DNA from: Trochalopteron elliotii
Taxonomy: Eukaryota; Chordata; Aves; Passeriformes; Leiothrichidae
Reading direction: 5' to 3'
DNA length: 64,000 nt
Assembly (NCBI GenBank): GCA_024734555.1
Contig: JANPWX010000168.1
Location: 316,425 to 380,424 of the forward strand
Numbering within the stretch: the stretch's first letter is position 1; each line of letters opens with the position of its first letter. Position numbers and translations under genes: made by a program. Shown piece after piece: positions 41,401-55,800 of the stretch. The notes beneath the pieces are model-generated. The model saw only the letters and a program-made list of their open reading frames with translations, was not told where the DNA came from and made no database searches.

Positions 41401-44400
41401 CCCGAGGAAGAATGTGGTGATCATCTAGAGTCTCTAGTTCCTGGAAGGGTGCGTAGAGGAGCAAATAAGGAACTCACATTTACTGGGTTTCACAAAATGG
41501 GCATTAGGACCATCCGCTGGAACTGTCAGGAAGCAGTTTTAGAAGAGCCAAAGGAAAACCTGTGTAGACAAAACTACAGTGTGGATGGAACCCATGCTTA
41601 ATGATTTTACAAACCAGAAGCATGGATTAGCTGAAAACCATTTAGCTGTAAGAAGCTGAGAGAATATCCATGCAGAGGCTGTATTTGCCAGTTCTTGTCA
41701 CTGTTGCTGGTGAGATATTAAAAGATTCTTTATTCTGGTCTCTTATGTCTGTTCCTGCATCTTCCTGTGATGTTTGTGTGAAAATATTTAGTAACTCCTT
41801 CCTCGTGCCATTCAAAACAAGCAAAAAGGGCATTCTTGGATTTTTTTTTTTTTTAACATACTTGTGTGTCCAGGAAGTTCTGTCATTTTGGAGTTGCACA
41901 CGTGGGCCAGCATCTCCTGTCTTAGTGTCAGTATGTGCATGTCATGTGAAGATGTTAAGAAAAAAGATGACCCCAGAAACAGAGTATAGAAGGACTGTTA
42001 AGGACTGCAGTTACCACATGCATGAAGAATACTGGTTAACTTGATAAAAAATAATACTTTGTGATCAGGTTGTTTTGCTGGTTTTAGGACAAACTGTTTT
42101 CCTTTGACTAATGTTGTCCTTTTCACCCATATAAAGCCATTGAAAATGGGCTCTAAATACAGCTCATTTCCAATGGCCACGTGCATCTGTTTGCACTCTC
42201 TTTTTCCATGGATAAGTGCTAGCACATGGCCAAGAGAAAGAAATCACATAACAAAGAAGCTCCTTTTGTAGAAATGTATCATAATGGTGACAGTGAAAAA
42301 CTTTCTGAAAACTCATTTCTGGAGTAATGAAAAGCTTTATGAGAAGTTTCTAATAGTCAAACTAGTAGAAATTACTGATAATTTTGAAGTTTCCAGCATA
42401 TTGTTTCTGTGTAACCTAATGAAAACAATGTGTTCTAGAAAGCCAAATGCTTTCTGATCTTGAAAGAAACTAATGAATAAGCTCTACAGATACATATTTA
42501 AAGAAGAAATAAAAGCATTGGTAACATATGTAATGAGCTTGTATTTTAAGTGTTCAGAACCAGGATATGATTTCATATTTGTGGTGTGTGCTGCTATCAA
42601 ATTAACAGTCCCATGTCTCTGGTTTTTCTTTGCTGGTTTCTGTGATGATAAAAAAACTGTAGCAACCTCAGTGTTACTTTATTTTTTACAAACTTTAGTT
42701 TTTATAGAGTTTATCCTTGCTACATTCTTCTTCTTTCACTTAATGCAGTGAAATAGTTTCAAATCTCTTTTTTATCAGCTCCTTGTTGCATTTGGTACAG
42801 AAGCATGTTTTTACCCTAGTTAGTTAAGGGGACTGTAAACAAAAAGATGTACAATTCAAAGCCAAGCAGTGTTTCACACAAGGATGGAGGTGATAATAGC
42901 TTAATTCCTGCTTGATCTTTCCTGTCTTTGCCCTGGCTACTTCGGCTTGACCTTGCCCACAATCTGATGACCTCCTCATTGCACTCAGCCATTTGGAAAG
43001 CTGCTCATGCCATAGCTGGCCCTGAGGGGCTATCTGGGAGACCACTGAGCCATTGACCCATGTCAGGGCTGCGTTTCAGGTCTGATCTACTCAGCTCCTG
43101 GCCTGGCTACATCCTCTGCCCACTGTAGACAAAGCCACTGGGGCAGTCTGATTTTTATTTTTTTTTTTCCCTACTTCTCAAGTGGCCTGCAGCTTGCACT
43201 TGCTGTATGGAAGACCAATTTTACACCACTCATTTGCTATGAAATACACTTCCTGAAGCAATTACGTGTGTTGATCCTTTCTTTAGAAAGGAAGTAAATT
43301 CTCTAATTTAGCGGCTCAGTTTTTCTAAATCTGTCAAATTGCCAGATTTATTGGGTGTATTTAAGTCTCAACATCAAGTTCCACAAAAAAAAAAAAGAAA
43401 AACCAAACAAACACCCTACTTTTAAAATATAGAGCAGAAATATGTGCATTTTATTATACACATATTTTCACGTATGTTTTTTATATATTACGTCGTATAT
43501 AGACATAACTGTCTTTATGGGCTTTTTCTACTGAGTGTTACACCTGGACATTGCAGATATCTTTATAAAATTGTGTGAATAAGGTTCTAATGCCATTAAC
43601 TTAGATAAATTTATGTATTACCTGCTGTGTATTTTATAAAATGCATGGCAACTTAGGAAGTTGCAGGTCTGTTTGCAAAACAAGGAAACAATCCACTTAT
43701 CCAGGAGAAAATCCTTATGGGTTTGAGCGTAATTTTCCTTCTTAGCATGTTGTGTTCACTTTTTAGAATGTATAATTTTCTGCCAAATAAATAATTTGTT
43801 GTTTAGCCATTACTATTACTTTATTTTTCTGAGAAGACTTAGAAGTCACAATTCCTGCACTGTTTTTCCTCAGCCATGTAGCTGTGCCAGCAGAGGTGCA
43901 AGAGCAGGCCAGCCAGGGAGGTATTAATGCTGAGTTCCAGTCCTGTTCAGCACAGGCCTGGAACATCAAAAACATCACTTGTTTACAGCAGTGATGATCC
44001 TGACAAGGAATTTAGTGCAGACCTTGTTACCATGTGAAATCCCTGCCTTTTATTCTCTTGTGTGTGAAATATTGTGTGGTTCTTCCTTGTAATTTATAGA
44101 CTGGACACATAATGAGTGAATGAACTTTACGTGAAAGAAAAATACTGACTCAATTAAGCTTTGTGGGGGTTTGTTTTGTTTGTTTTTAATGGAACGTGTG
44201 GCATAACTCCAGGTATTTTAGAATTTACAAAAAAAAATTATTTCTGGGCGTTGAATGATCCTAGGTAATAGCCTAAACATTAGGTTCTTAGACCCTTTAC
44301 ATTAGAGAGAATAAGAATATAGCTGGGTTTCACACCTTTGTAATTAATAGCTATGGTCCTAGTTTCAAGCCAACTGTAGACTGCCATTTGTGCATTAGCA

Positions 44401-44835
44401 CTTTAAAATGGGTATTGTACTAAAATGTGGAAGAATCAGTTTTCCACAACTTTTTACCATCTGTAATGATTGTCTGTACCTTTCCACTAAATGTTATCTG
44501 TACCATGTGGTATTTATTACTTTAGCTTTGTAAGTTTCTCTGTGCATATCATGCAACCAAAATGAATGTTCAGACATTTTTTGTTTGTAGCCTGTTGTGT
44601 CTCAGTTCCTTTGTCATGTTAAAAGCATGCTAAGGAGTCATCATATCTACAGGTTTAAATTTTAGAAAGTGCAGAAGGGGGATTTCTCCCTTCTAGTGAT
44701 GGAGGGGGATGTCTGTGGGAGAATTTTTTATATTCTCTTAGCTTAATTCCATCCTAATAATTTCTTTTTTTAATGTGACACAGTGCATCCTCTGACAGAA
44801 TTTATAACATGGCATTGTTTTTCATTTATCTACAG
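35450..44835 (+). other. LRBA: LRBA intron, phase 0, 9,386 bases
   Basis: GTAAAA at 35450 and ATTTATCTACAG ending at 44835. No exon is recognised inside; the flanking exons join as ...SDIK|ELIPEF, an unbroken family motif. Contents include (GTTT)n at 38.7 kb, TA-rich runs at about 40.35 kb and 43.45-43.5 kb, and a mildly GC-rich unassigned patch at about 42.9-43.17 kb. A 139-codon plus frame at 37472-37891 has no recognisable domain or splice context and is taken as chance. Confidence 0.9.
38740..38788. repeat. T/G-rich simple repeat
   Basis: TTTG units followed by TTTAGGG and T runs. Low complexity. Confidence 0.75.
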
Positions 44836-44988
44836 GAATTGATTCCTGAATTTTATTACCTGCCAGAGATATTTGTCAACAGCAACAATTACAATCTGGG
44901 AGTGATGGATGATGGAACAGTGGTGTCTGATGTTGAACTTCCACCGTGGGCCAAAACCCCAGAAGAATTTGTTCGTATAAACAGGCTG
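44836..44988 (+). CDS. LRBA: LRBA exon: BEACH domain, ELIPEFYY and LPPWA segment
   Basis: The exon has 153 bases, 51 whole codons (phase 0 at both ends). The acceptor is TTATCTACAG ending at 44835, and the donor is GCTG|GTAAGA after 44988. The peptide runs [18 protein letters not shown] then [18 protein letters not shown] then [15 protein letters not shown]. 'ELIPEF(Y/F)Y-PE-F-N-N---LG', the acidic/valine strand and 'LPPWA' are defining BEACH motifs. The [12 protein letters not shown] stretch is specific to LRBA, as NBEA differs over most of it. The next exon is expected to begin ALESEFVSCQLHQW; it is not seen before 64000. An open frame from 44809 to 45048 is this exon with intron on both sides. 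Confidence 0.97.
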
Positions 44989-47329
44989 GTAAGATGGCTC
45001 TCTTCTATTGCCCAGTCACTTCTGGCTTGCAAGATTCTTCTGAAATAAATTGGATCTTTGTCTGCAATATGTATTTATAATTTACATAGAACTATGTCTG
45101 AAATATATCTGAAGATACAGATTTACAAATGTAGGAAGAAAAAAGGATACAATATTCTCATTCTTAGATTTGCTCAAAAGAGTTTGAGTGTGGTCTAAAT
45201 ATGCAGGAGATCTTACCCTGTTTCTGTGTCAGCTCTTGTGGTTCTAAAAAGCTGATAAAATCATCGTTCAAGCCTTTACAGAAGGCTTGAAAAAGCTTGT
45301 TTAATCATAAAAGTATTTGTCACTCTGATGACTTAAATGTGCTGTTGAGGTTTCTTAACTTTAGTGTCCATATAACTCCCAAAAGGCATTTGCAATCTTC
45401 TGCCACCTCTTCCATTTCTGCCATTAAATTGATATTTTTCAGAGCCCTTTTTACAAGAAAATAAAACTAAATTCTCCTTTGCCTGCTTCATTCCCAAACC
45501 TTTGTTAGTGTTCTCTTCCCTGTTTTGGGAAGTGGAGTTGTTAGCACTGCCTGTCTTCACTGTGCCCTCTGGGCAGTGCAATGAATTATAGAATAACTGT
45601 TACACTGTCATTGGTGGTGTTTCAGCACATTCTCAAAAGCTATGTTAGGCTCTTCTCAAAATGAAACAATTCTGCATTGATGGCATTGTGAAATAAGTAA
45701 CAGAAGCTTTTCCTAGAGAATCTTGAAATATGAGGCTGCAGTTTTCCTGTGGTAGCCAGCTAACTGGGAAATACTGAATTAAGGCATGGAAACTCTCAAA
45801 AACCTTTCAGATACCAGGCTTATCAGGATAACATCCTGATAACTCTTAAGTTAGGAAATGAGAATTGAAAAAGTTCTGTTGTTGGTGGCATATCAGACTT
45901 CATAACATTGGAGAACCATCAGAAGAAATCTGTGGGTCAGAAGTCAATTGGAATGTTTTACACTGCACTATTACTGGTGATATGATGCCATGGTTTTCAG
46001 AAATGCTGTGTGGCCTGGATTCCTGCAGGCAGTGAGGTAATCACAATGAATGTTGGGTGGATTTAGTGTTTTCCTTCATCCATATGAATGTGCAAATTTC
46101 ATTTAAACGAGATATGAAATACAGGAACATTTAGCAGGACTACTTGGCAAACTGTATTGGAACTCAGCTTCTGATCTCACAGTTGTGGTGATAGGTAGGG
46201 GAGGTTGCCTGACACCTCTGTGAGCTTGGCATGTGCTGGTGCCTCAGAATAACCTGGGAAATGCAAAGCTGTGTTCTTGAGCAGACTTGTCAAAGGCACT
46301 TGGTGGCCGTGGTCTCTCATGACTCTGGTGTTTTAGCTTTTGCATTAAAATATACTTTTATTCTATTAGTTACAGATCTGGTTTTCCCCACTGTGAAGTT
46401 ATTCTCAGTCTCCCACTTCCTCCTTGTCTAAGATGTTAGCTCTTAATTATTTTTTCCTTGTTTTGAGCCTTGGGCCAGGTTTTTCTCACCCTCACCTCTC
46501 TGTATGCTATGACCTACCATTCCCTCATTCTTCATTTCCCAATCTGCTGCTCACGCCTGCCTTTCTTGTAGCTCTCTTTGATATCTCTCCCTTGTGCAGT
46601 ATTCTCAGTGTGAAGTCTTACAGTTTTCAAGTATTGGACAGAAAAAAAAATAGTTTCTTTTTTTAAGGCTTAAGGTAATTACAAAAATAAGAAATAATTG
46701 ATCAGATGTTGGTATTAAAGTGTGCCAGACATCATCCAAATGATATCCAGGGTTACCAAAAGGGTAGGACCTACAGCTATAGGTTCCTGGTACTGTGTCT
46801 GTAATAAAGATACCAGGTTTTGGTCTGTCTGGTAGCATTAAATTTAAACCTCTGTGTCAATGAATTACATTATCTGCTTCTGACATAGTTAAACATGTCC
46901 TGGTGGTGGTGGGCCTGGCTGGTGGATGATGCCCTCTGTGATCTGCCACTTCTGCAGTGGAATAACACTGAGAAAATTACATGCAAATATTAAATTGCTT
47001 TTCCTTGTTAGTACTTGGTGGATTGTGTACCATCAGCATAGTTTCTTTTTCAAGTAGAATATGTGTTTAGGAAGAATGCTTAAAGCTCAGATCTACACTA
47101 CTAGGATCAAGAAAAGCTTGCTACAATTTGGCATGGACTGATGTATTCAGCTAATATTTCCTTGCTGCTTCCTGGTTCAGACCCAAAATAGCGATTACAG
47201 TATTCCAAGTGCTCATTTTGAAAGCTGTGACACACAGATATTTTTTTTCCCTTTGCATTTGAGTTTACCTCTTTAAGTCCCCAGATCTTCTACAACGATT
47301 GGAGCTCATGAAATGCATACTACTTTGAT

Positions 47330-47880
47330 CTGTGACCTTTTTGTGGTGCTAATCGGGTTCCTGATATCATTATAGCTTGCTCATTAATCATATTTCCTGC
47401 AGCCCGTCAGGCAGCCAGACAGCCCAAGCCCCTGTTTTGCAGCCTCGTGTTGGCAGGTTTCTGCTTTTCCAGATTATTACAGTGTGATACTTGGGCTTCT
47501 CATAACCAGACCCACATCAAGCTGTGTGCTACAATTAAAGTCAGATGGTCCTCAGGTTGAACGGGGATATTCTGTTGCAGCTGTCTGTCTTTCTGGAACA
47601 GAGCAGCATGGGGAACAGATGATATGTAGGACAGTGCATAATAACAGCTTGTACAGTACTGGGTCAATAGCAGGGGTTCAGAGCATTAATTGACAGACTG
47701 ATAGCTGATTTAAAAGTGATTTCCAACCTATTTTTAATTCTATAAAGTGTGTGTTTTAATTGAAATAGGTCGTTGCATTTCCTCTGTGTTTGCTCCAAGA
47801 GAAAAAGCAGAATGGCGTATAATTAAAACTGGATTTTGATTGATGGAATGTCATCACGAGCTAAATGGTAGCATCAGGAT
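47330..47880. promoter_or_regulatory. candidate conserved non-coding element
   Basis: A complex non-repetitive block about 550 bases long. It includes GCTCATTAATCATATTTCC (about 47379-47397), ACAATTAAAGTCAG, AGCATTAATTGACAG (about 47680-47694), TTTTAATTGAAATAGG and, near 47816, GGCGTATAATTAAAACTGG followed by TGATTGATGG, a PBX/MEIS-like word. Multiple TAATTA-type cores with interspersed GC-containing words resemble developmental enhancers. No coding frame or repeat explains it. Confidence 0.3.
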
Positions 47881-50800
47881 GTCCTTCTAAGCAATACAAA
47901 GAACTCCAAAGTGCATCTGTTGCTTCTGCACGTAGCTGGTATTTTGTATTAGACTGTGATACACAGCATTTTATAATAACACTAATCAATAGAGGGGTAG
48001 GGTATTTTTCTCTGAGAAAGTTCAGATTTTGTTGGAAAAGTGACTGTGTTTTTACCATTCTGAAGCCCTATTATATACCTCTAAAGCTCAGGCATATAGT
48101 ATGTTTAGTGCCATGAAATAACTGCTAAGAGGTTGGAAAATATTTTTCAGTTTACACAGGTGTAGTTAACAATAATTGTATTATTGTCTAAATCCATCAT
48201 TTTATAAATACGTGTGTGGTAAGAATTATAGTATTAGTTTAATGAGAGCAAAAAAACCCACAGACTTTTAAACATGATAAAATTATAATTCCTCCCCCCA
48301 ACAAAACAGAAAAATCTCAAATGTAACATGGTGTTGCCTCCTTACTTTACTGTTTCCAAATTGTAGTATCTTTAGGCATTTAGTATGTGAGCAAAGGGGA
48401 GGATGCAAGCTTCCTCTGATACCTAATAAAAAATACCTAACAACTTTTGGTTCTCCCATGCTTCTGAGAGACCTATAGGAAATAGGAATGGGAAGTGAAC
48501 TTGGGAGAATATAAAGAGATGCTCAGATGTGGTTTGGATACAGAAGTCCTAAACAAAACCTTTAGCAGCAGTTGTCAGACACAGAAACAGACATAACCTT
48601 TAAAACTTTGATTTTTGTGGCATCTTTTCTTGGCTCCACAATTTTAGTTATGTTAGATGCTCTCCTTTAGAACAGTTTTCTGTTTTAGAAATTTAATTTC
48701 ACATGTTGGAGCTAGGGATAATTACTGCATTCAAACTGATAGAAATTTTAAGTGCCCTTTGTATCATGCATGAAAAAGCAGACATTCACAAAGTCCAGGT
48801 GAAACTCAGGGGAAAGCCCTATGCTTCCCACTGACGGTTAGGAATAGCTAAAAATCCCAATAAGGAAGTTCTGTTCTGCATGGTAAAGTAATCTATTTTG
48901 TCCTGTCATTGAAAGGTGGATGTCTGAATTGGGAAGAATTAATTTGAAACTATTAATCAACAGATAATAACTAAATTTCACACAGCTTTGATGAGCCTCA
49001 GATTTTTGAGAATTAGATTGCTTCAATGATAATGAAGTCATTGAGGTCTGTCAAGACAGCTTTCCACAATATATCTCAATTTAAGTATTTTAGTGCTTTA
49101 TTGCAGAGTTAGTCCTTTCCTGATTAGGGGTTTATCCATATCATTCAATGATGGGGAAAATGCAAGACAAATTAGAAAAGTGATGAGATTACTGTGCTGC
49201 ACTGAAAGTTTTGAAATCCAATTTTCAAATAATTGAAAATGTAGTGTTTGGAAGCTGAGATGCTTTCTGAAACAAATGAAATGCTTAAATACATAAAGAT
49301 GCTGTACACAAAAGTAACTGTGGCAGAGCCATGAAAAACAAAATGGAGAGGAAGGGTAGGGCAGTCATTTGCCCCAATACAAATTTTAGTGGAGCACAAT
49401 GAATCAGTGTTAAGAACCACGTAAGGTAAGAAAAATCTCCAGTGAGAATTAGAGGACCATTATCAGTCAGTATGGGGCATTTCTTTTTAGCACAGGCAAC
49501 TTCACCTAACACCAGGCTACACTGAAAAAGACCATCCCCTGCCATCTAACACACAACAATGCTCAGAAGTGCAAGTTTTGTGACTTGGGTGAAAAACCAA
49601 AACTTGGTTTTGAAAACATTATGCTACTTCCAGTCTCTTGAAACTATTGCTATTAGTCAAATATAGATACTGGGTTAATGCCTGTAACTTGGAATGTACT
49701 GGATTTTTTTTTCTTTGTGTTATCTTGGAAAAAATCTCTCTGTGATTTTTCCTGGTTCCACAGCTGTGTATTTGAAAATGTGTTACAGGAAATCATATCA
49801 TAATGTGATATGAACTATGTGAATTAAGACTTAGAAGTGGAGATTACTAGTAATAGATTGCCAGACTATTACTTGTCTATTTCTGATAACAGCTGACTCA
49901 TTCAATATGTTAAAAACATTAGAGAGCAGGAAAAAGGGTAAAAATATAAACCAAGCTTAACCAGAAGCATCAGAGTTGTTATCTGTGCAGCACCTACTTT
50001 GAGATTCTGGTCTTCGTAGAATTGGATGTCGCCTTAAAAAGCTGGAATGCAAATGGAGCTGTGTACACTGAGAGGTGAAGATGCTTCCAGCAATCCGAGC
50101 TGACGTTCACAGAATTTGAGAATTTCAAAGTTTTTCAGTTCTTTCAGACTCTGAACTGTTGCTTCCATGTCTCTTTCTGATATTTGGTGATTTCATGTGG
50201 CTTTTCTTTTAATATTATAATCTATATACAAAACAAGATCTATGCAATATCCTCTGAATGGAGGATGTCTGTTAACTCTACAAGTATTACAATTTTTAGC
50301 AAAAATCACTTTCATAAATTATTACAGAAAAGATAACTATAAAAGTAATCTGTAACTTTGCTTTTCCTGACAAGTACTTTTATTTCTATGCTACAAATGC
50401 GCGTAATGCAATTAAAATAGTTATATGTTAATGAAATTAAAACAGCTATATATTTAAACATAACTATTGCCAGTGAATCTTAAAGCACCACACTACGTTC
50501 ATTTGATGTTTTTTCAAGATGTAACTATGAAAAAACATTTTGTGCAGGAAGTAAGGTTCCTTGTATCAGGCAAAATAAACATTTCCATCCATACAAGTCT
50601 CAGAAATGTAGCAGTTTAACTCCAGTCAGGAATAGTATTCTGCAGGAAAGTTGGAAGGTCCAGTCTGCTGGCGTATTTGATTTCATCTCTAAAAAAGGTT
50701 GATATTGTCTATTGCTTTTTTTCCCCCTCTCATCTATGGAAACAAGGCAGTCCTGGGAAGCACAGGGACTCCACTGTGTGTGCCCTTAGCAGGCAGAAGG

Positions 50801-52814
50801 GCACAGGTGCTCTCTTAAACAGTTGTAGGGGATGGAGGCTGGTGTGTGAATGAAGCAGCAGGATTCCTCCTTTCCTGGAGAAGCGTTTCCGTGACTGCAG
50901 TGTGCAGTTCTAGTGGGTGACTGGTTCTCCCTTTCAGTTTTCCCATGTGGAATACCAGCACTGGGTTAAAGCTGTCTGGTTTTGCGTTTGAGCTAAGTGG
51001 TGCATTGGTAAATCTGTGTTCTTGCACCACTCAGGGTCATCTCCTCCCAGCTCAGCACACACGTGACAATTTCATCGTCTGTGTTTGTGCAGCATTTTTT
51101 GCACTTTTATAATTTCTTCCTAAAAGTTAGAACCTTTGTTGTCTTTGACATAGAAATGTTTGTGTGCAGGCTAGAATCAAAAAACCTGGGTAATTGTAAG
51201 CAGTCTTTTGATTTAATTATATCATGTACAGATCTGATTATTAGCATGGAAAGGAAGGGGAATGAGACTTTTTTTACTCACTCTGAAGCATTTTATTCAG
51301 ATCTGATATGAGGATAAGTGTAGAATAACCTTAGCAATGCCAGCATAACCACACATAGGTGAAATTGGTGCAGGTGAAAACCTAATCTGTGGATTGTGGA
51401 GGAAAAATTAAAAAAATCATTCAATACAAGACATTTTTGAAAAGTAAAGAGGGGCTATTTCTAAGGGAATGTGTTTTATGGCCTATTAGAAAAGATTCTG
51501 AAAATCTGTGAAGAAAAAACGTAGACTAATTTTTCTGTGTATACAATTGACTCCCTGTGTATAAGAATAACTTATTTTTATTGAAGTGCCATCTAAGAAA
51601 TATGGCCAGAAATTCATGTTTATTTAAATCCAGTTCTGTTGGAATAGTGGCTTTATTAATTTTCATGTATGAATTTTTATTGATTTAATTTGTAAAGAGG
51701 ACTGCTATACAGAGAGAGTCAAATATATTCAAGAATATGAGGGAAGTAATTAAAAGTCAACTCAAATCGTGCTTTTGAACAGAAGGTAAGAATGCTGAAA
51801 GCATTCAGTTTGAGTTTCATAATACAGCAAAATAGGCTAATATTGGGAGATGGGATTTGCATAATATATATGATGGAATACACTGGAGAGATGCATCTGC
51901 AAGACAAAGTTAATACATAGTAAAATATATGTGGTGGTGATGGAAAGAAACTGTTTTTTTCCCTTTCAGTGAAAACATTGGCAGCGGATCATCCTTTGCT
52001 AGTCAAAAGCATTAATCTATTTTCTATCCAATCCAGCTTTGTAAATAGGAAGAGAAAGCAGAGTTTTTAAAGTCTGTTCTTTCCATAAGATTTCCTTCTT
52101 TACATCTTGTTTACAATTCCTACCATCTCTTTAAACTGCATGCAAGTTACTTTATAGGAATTACAACCAAACTCTGGGCTTCAAGTATGTAAACAGTGTA
52201 AAATTATTTTTAAAAAAGTCCACACATGCTTGCATTTCAATAAATTCTGAAAGTGGGATAGATGCCAGGCTTCCTGAATGAAGAAAAATTAATAGAATCA
52301 TAGACTGTTTGTCTTTGCTATTGTAGAAAAAAATGGTTAAAGAAGCTGTTATCAAAACTTGCCACACTTTATAGTTCCAGAATCCAAGGCATTAAATAAA
52401 TGTAGCCCAAGTATCTTTTTTAAAAAATCCATAATCTGTCACATTCTAAACATAGTTTTAATTACTTTCAATTATTGGGACACTACAAATTTATGGGTAA
52501 AGTGTCCGTCTTGAAGTCTGAAACTAAACAAGGTAAGCAGGAATAAAACTAAAAAAGTACAAATATTTGAAGTGAGAGCAAAATTAAACAAAAATATATT
52601 AAACAGTAAGAAGAGCCTAGATACATGTATGAGAATCAAAAGGAAACAAAGCCTAAACTAGAACTATGGACTTTAAAGACTGATGGGGGCTGTGGATTTT
52701 CTAATGAGGTAAAAGAATTTACCATAGCAAAGATAAATATTAAAACATGGAGGAGAATGTTATGCAGTTGGGAAAGATTATAAAATGTTGAATAATAATG
52801 CAGCTTGAGTAGGT

Positions 52815-52879
52815 ACAGTTAAAAAAAAAAAAGAAAACCCAAGTAGGTATATTTGCTTTCATCAAAAAAAAAAAAAAAA
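52815..52879. repeat. two poly-A tracts
   Basis: Runs of about 12 and 16 A residues roughly 30 bases apart. No retroposed sequence was recognised upstream of either. Confidence 0.6.
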
Positions 52880-55800
52880 GATGATTGGAAGCAATCTAGA
52901 CAATTAAGTTTGTTTTCAGCTTTTCTGTTGTGTGATGTTGTAGAACTGGTGTTTGAAAGCGGGTCCGTGGAGGACATTAAAGTTATTACTGTGTGAAATG
53001 AAGTGGGAAACAATTGTGCTGGAGCCACTGCCCCATTTAACAGGTGTTCACTAAATCTGTCTGTCTTCTCTTTGTCTGTTCTGTGAATGCTGTGCCTGGA
53101 CTGATCCTCCTGAAAATGTATCAAGAATTTTGATTAACACATAAAAATTGCTTCACAAGCTCAGGTAGTGGTAAGGGAGGAAAAAAGAGTTTGAAAGAGA
53201 TGGCAGTTTCTTACTCTATTTACTGGAACAGTCTGTGATTGGAAGTTGTCTTGCAAAGAAATATCCAAGTTGCTCCTCCTGTAAGACCAGGACTTGCATA
53301 CAATGAATGCACTGGTGAGAGACCCAGTAGGATATCGTGTTGTGTGATTTGTTTTTGTGTCTATTTATGGATCATATGGGAAAACATGATGCTAAACTTG
53401 AATTTGGTGAGTAGCTCACAATAACGAATTTGTTATAGAGTCAGTGTAGAGCAGTTTCCATCCTAAGTGTTGGAAAAGGAAGTGAGATTTTGGTGGTATT
53501 TGCATACATGGAGCTGTGGTTTTCAGCTGAAGAAGGGGAGGGGCTGAGGAAACCTGGCCATCTGTGCCCTACATGGAAGGATACAAACAAAAGTCAGCTG
53601 AGGCTTTGCTTTCAGTGCTTTTCCCTGGCAAGACTCCACTCCTGGGATAAGGAAGAGTAATGTTGCTAAAACCATCTGGGGTACGGAGAAAGCTTATGAC
53701 AAAGATATGCATCTTGGAGGAACTCTGATTTGAGGAAAGAGTTTCTTGTTCCTAGAAGAGAGGAGATAAGAAAGAGCATAAGAAAACCTTACAGTATAGT
53801 GTATAGTACTGAAAAGATGCATCAGAAAATGTCATTCTTTATTTTGTAACACAAGGACATGAAAGTTGTTCATGAAGTGATAAATTTAATTTTGCTACAG
53901 GACAATATTTTTCAAAATGCATGTAATTAGACTTAGGAATGTAACAACAATACTAGAAATCAGAGAGGGACATTTATACAAATAAAAAGATACTTTGTTA
54001 TGTGGTACAAAACATGTAATGTGAAATACAAGATCTTACATTCAGCAGTTAAGACAAGCTCAGAGAAATATATGACAGAAGTAGTACCTACCTCTTCTTG
54101 CTCTAATAAATAGAAGTATCTTTTCTTAACTTGATTAAATTAATGATGTTTCAGTCATTAGAGCAGATCTTTAGGCTTTATAGAAAAAATCTGAAGACAT
54201 GGTTCCAAAACTTGGGGGATGTAGCTAAGGAGAACTCCCCACTTCTTCTTCCTATCCCTCACCAAATTTCCCCAACTGTGCCTTTGTTCAGGAACAGATG
54301 TTTGTCAAGCTGTGCTTTAAACTGAAATCACATGAAAAAGACTTATTTCTAACAAAAGTTATAATTTTAGTGACCTGATGTACAAATTTTTGTCCCACTG
54401 ATGGCACTTGCACAGAAAATGGCACAGTCAGCTGCGCTGCAGTGGAAGTACAAACATCCTGCAGTGGAAACCCCTGAAACTGTTTGCTCTGTTGAAATTA
54501 TCTCATGAGGTGAGGCAGCAGCGAGCAGTGTGGGCTTGTGGAACTAGCCAGGCTCTAGTTAGCCCTGTTCCTGGTCCCAGTTAGGTGATAGCAGCTCTGT
54601 GCTCTGCAGGGAGTATCGTGCTGCTGCCTGAGGAAGGGCAGTGTCAGGCTCCTGGTGATTATGTGCCTTTGCAAAAGCAGTGGGTGGAAACTGATGGAAA
54701 AGGTTACTGCACCCCAGCCCATCTGCTCAGCATCAGCCTCCTAGATGGGCCCTCACATCTGCCAGTTGTTACCCTCTAATTGGAAGTTCAGGTGTAGCCT
54801 TTTTGGTTTAAGGCGAGGCCAAACTAGAGCCCATCAGTCAAGAAAAGAGAATGTACTTGGCAAAAGAAATGCAGGTTTTTGACAATCCACATCATGCTCA
54901 AATGAGTCATAAATGTATGGGGCACTTGGTTCCTTTCGTCAGATGGTTGGTCCACCCTTTAAATGATAAAGGACTGGGAATTCTTTTTCCAGTTTTTATT
55001 GTGAAGGAATTCAAGCAGCCCCACATCTCTTGGGTTATGATTTTTATTCTCAATCTTTATTATTCAAAAGTCTGCTCGTGCTATAGCTGCAAAGTCCCCC
55101 TTTAGGTAAATACTTGCTGATATATTGATCTGTGTTAGTAACAGTTGTGGGGTATAGAGTCAGCTACAGAACCAAATCCAATAAAGGGCCAGTTTTAATT
55201 TCCTTATTTCATTCTCAAATAGCCACAAATACTCTATACTCTGCAATTTTAACCAATACAATTGTTCAGCTTTTGAAGCATGAAGTAAAGGACCATTAGA
55301 AGAAAGCATCAGAGCTAGAGTTTCTCGTGCTTGTGCTCACCTGATCCTTTCCAGGTTAGTTTAAGTACTTAAAGAATATTTTGGCTGCCTATCTAGGGTC
55401 AGTTTTACTGAAAGATGTTAGGGAGCCCTCATTTGCCAGTGTCTGTACCAGATCTGAGGAACAGAATTTTGAAAGGGGGAAGCTTTAATAAGCAGCAAAG
55501 AGCAGGTGTATTTTCCATTAATGTAGCTGCTTTGTAGGAGGATAGTGGAGGTTATATCTATAGAAAGATAATATTTATGTAACTCAGAGAAGCCTCTAAA
55601 GCCAAGACAGCCTGGCTTATTTGTCTTTGAGAGAAATTTTCTTAAGCACTGAAGTTTCAAAATAAATCTCCAATACAAAAATTATATGAAATCTCAGCTT
55701 TTTAAAATTTATTTATTTATTTTTTTATTATTCTGAAATCTTACTTCCTATTTGGATTTTATTTAGGTAGACTAGTATTGTTAATAAAAAGCAACAGCTT

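Noticed and set aside
44809..45048. 80-codon open frame starting with ATG before the LRBA exon
   Set aside because: It is the exon at 44836-44988 read through both splice sites; the ATG is intronic.
52285..52310. GAATCATAGA word like a CR1 end on the minus strand
   Set aside because: Flanking sequence does not continue the CR1 pattern.
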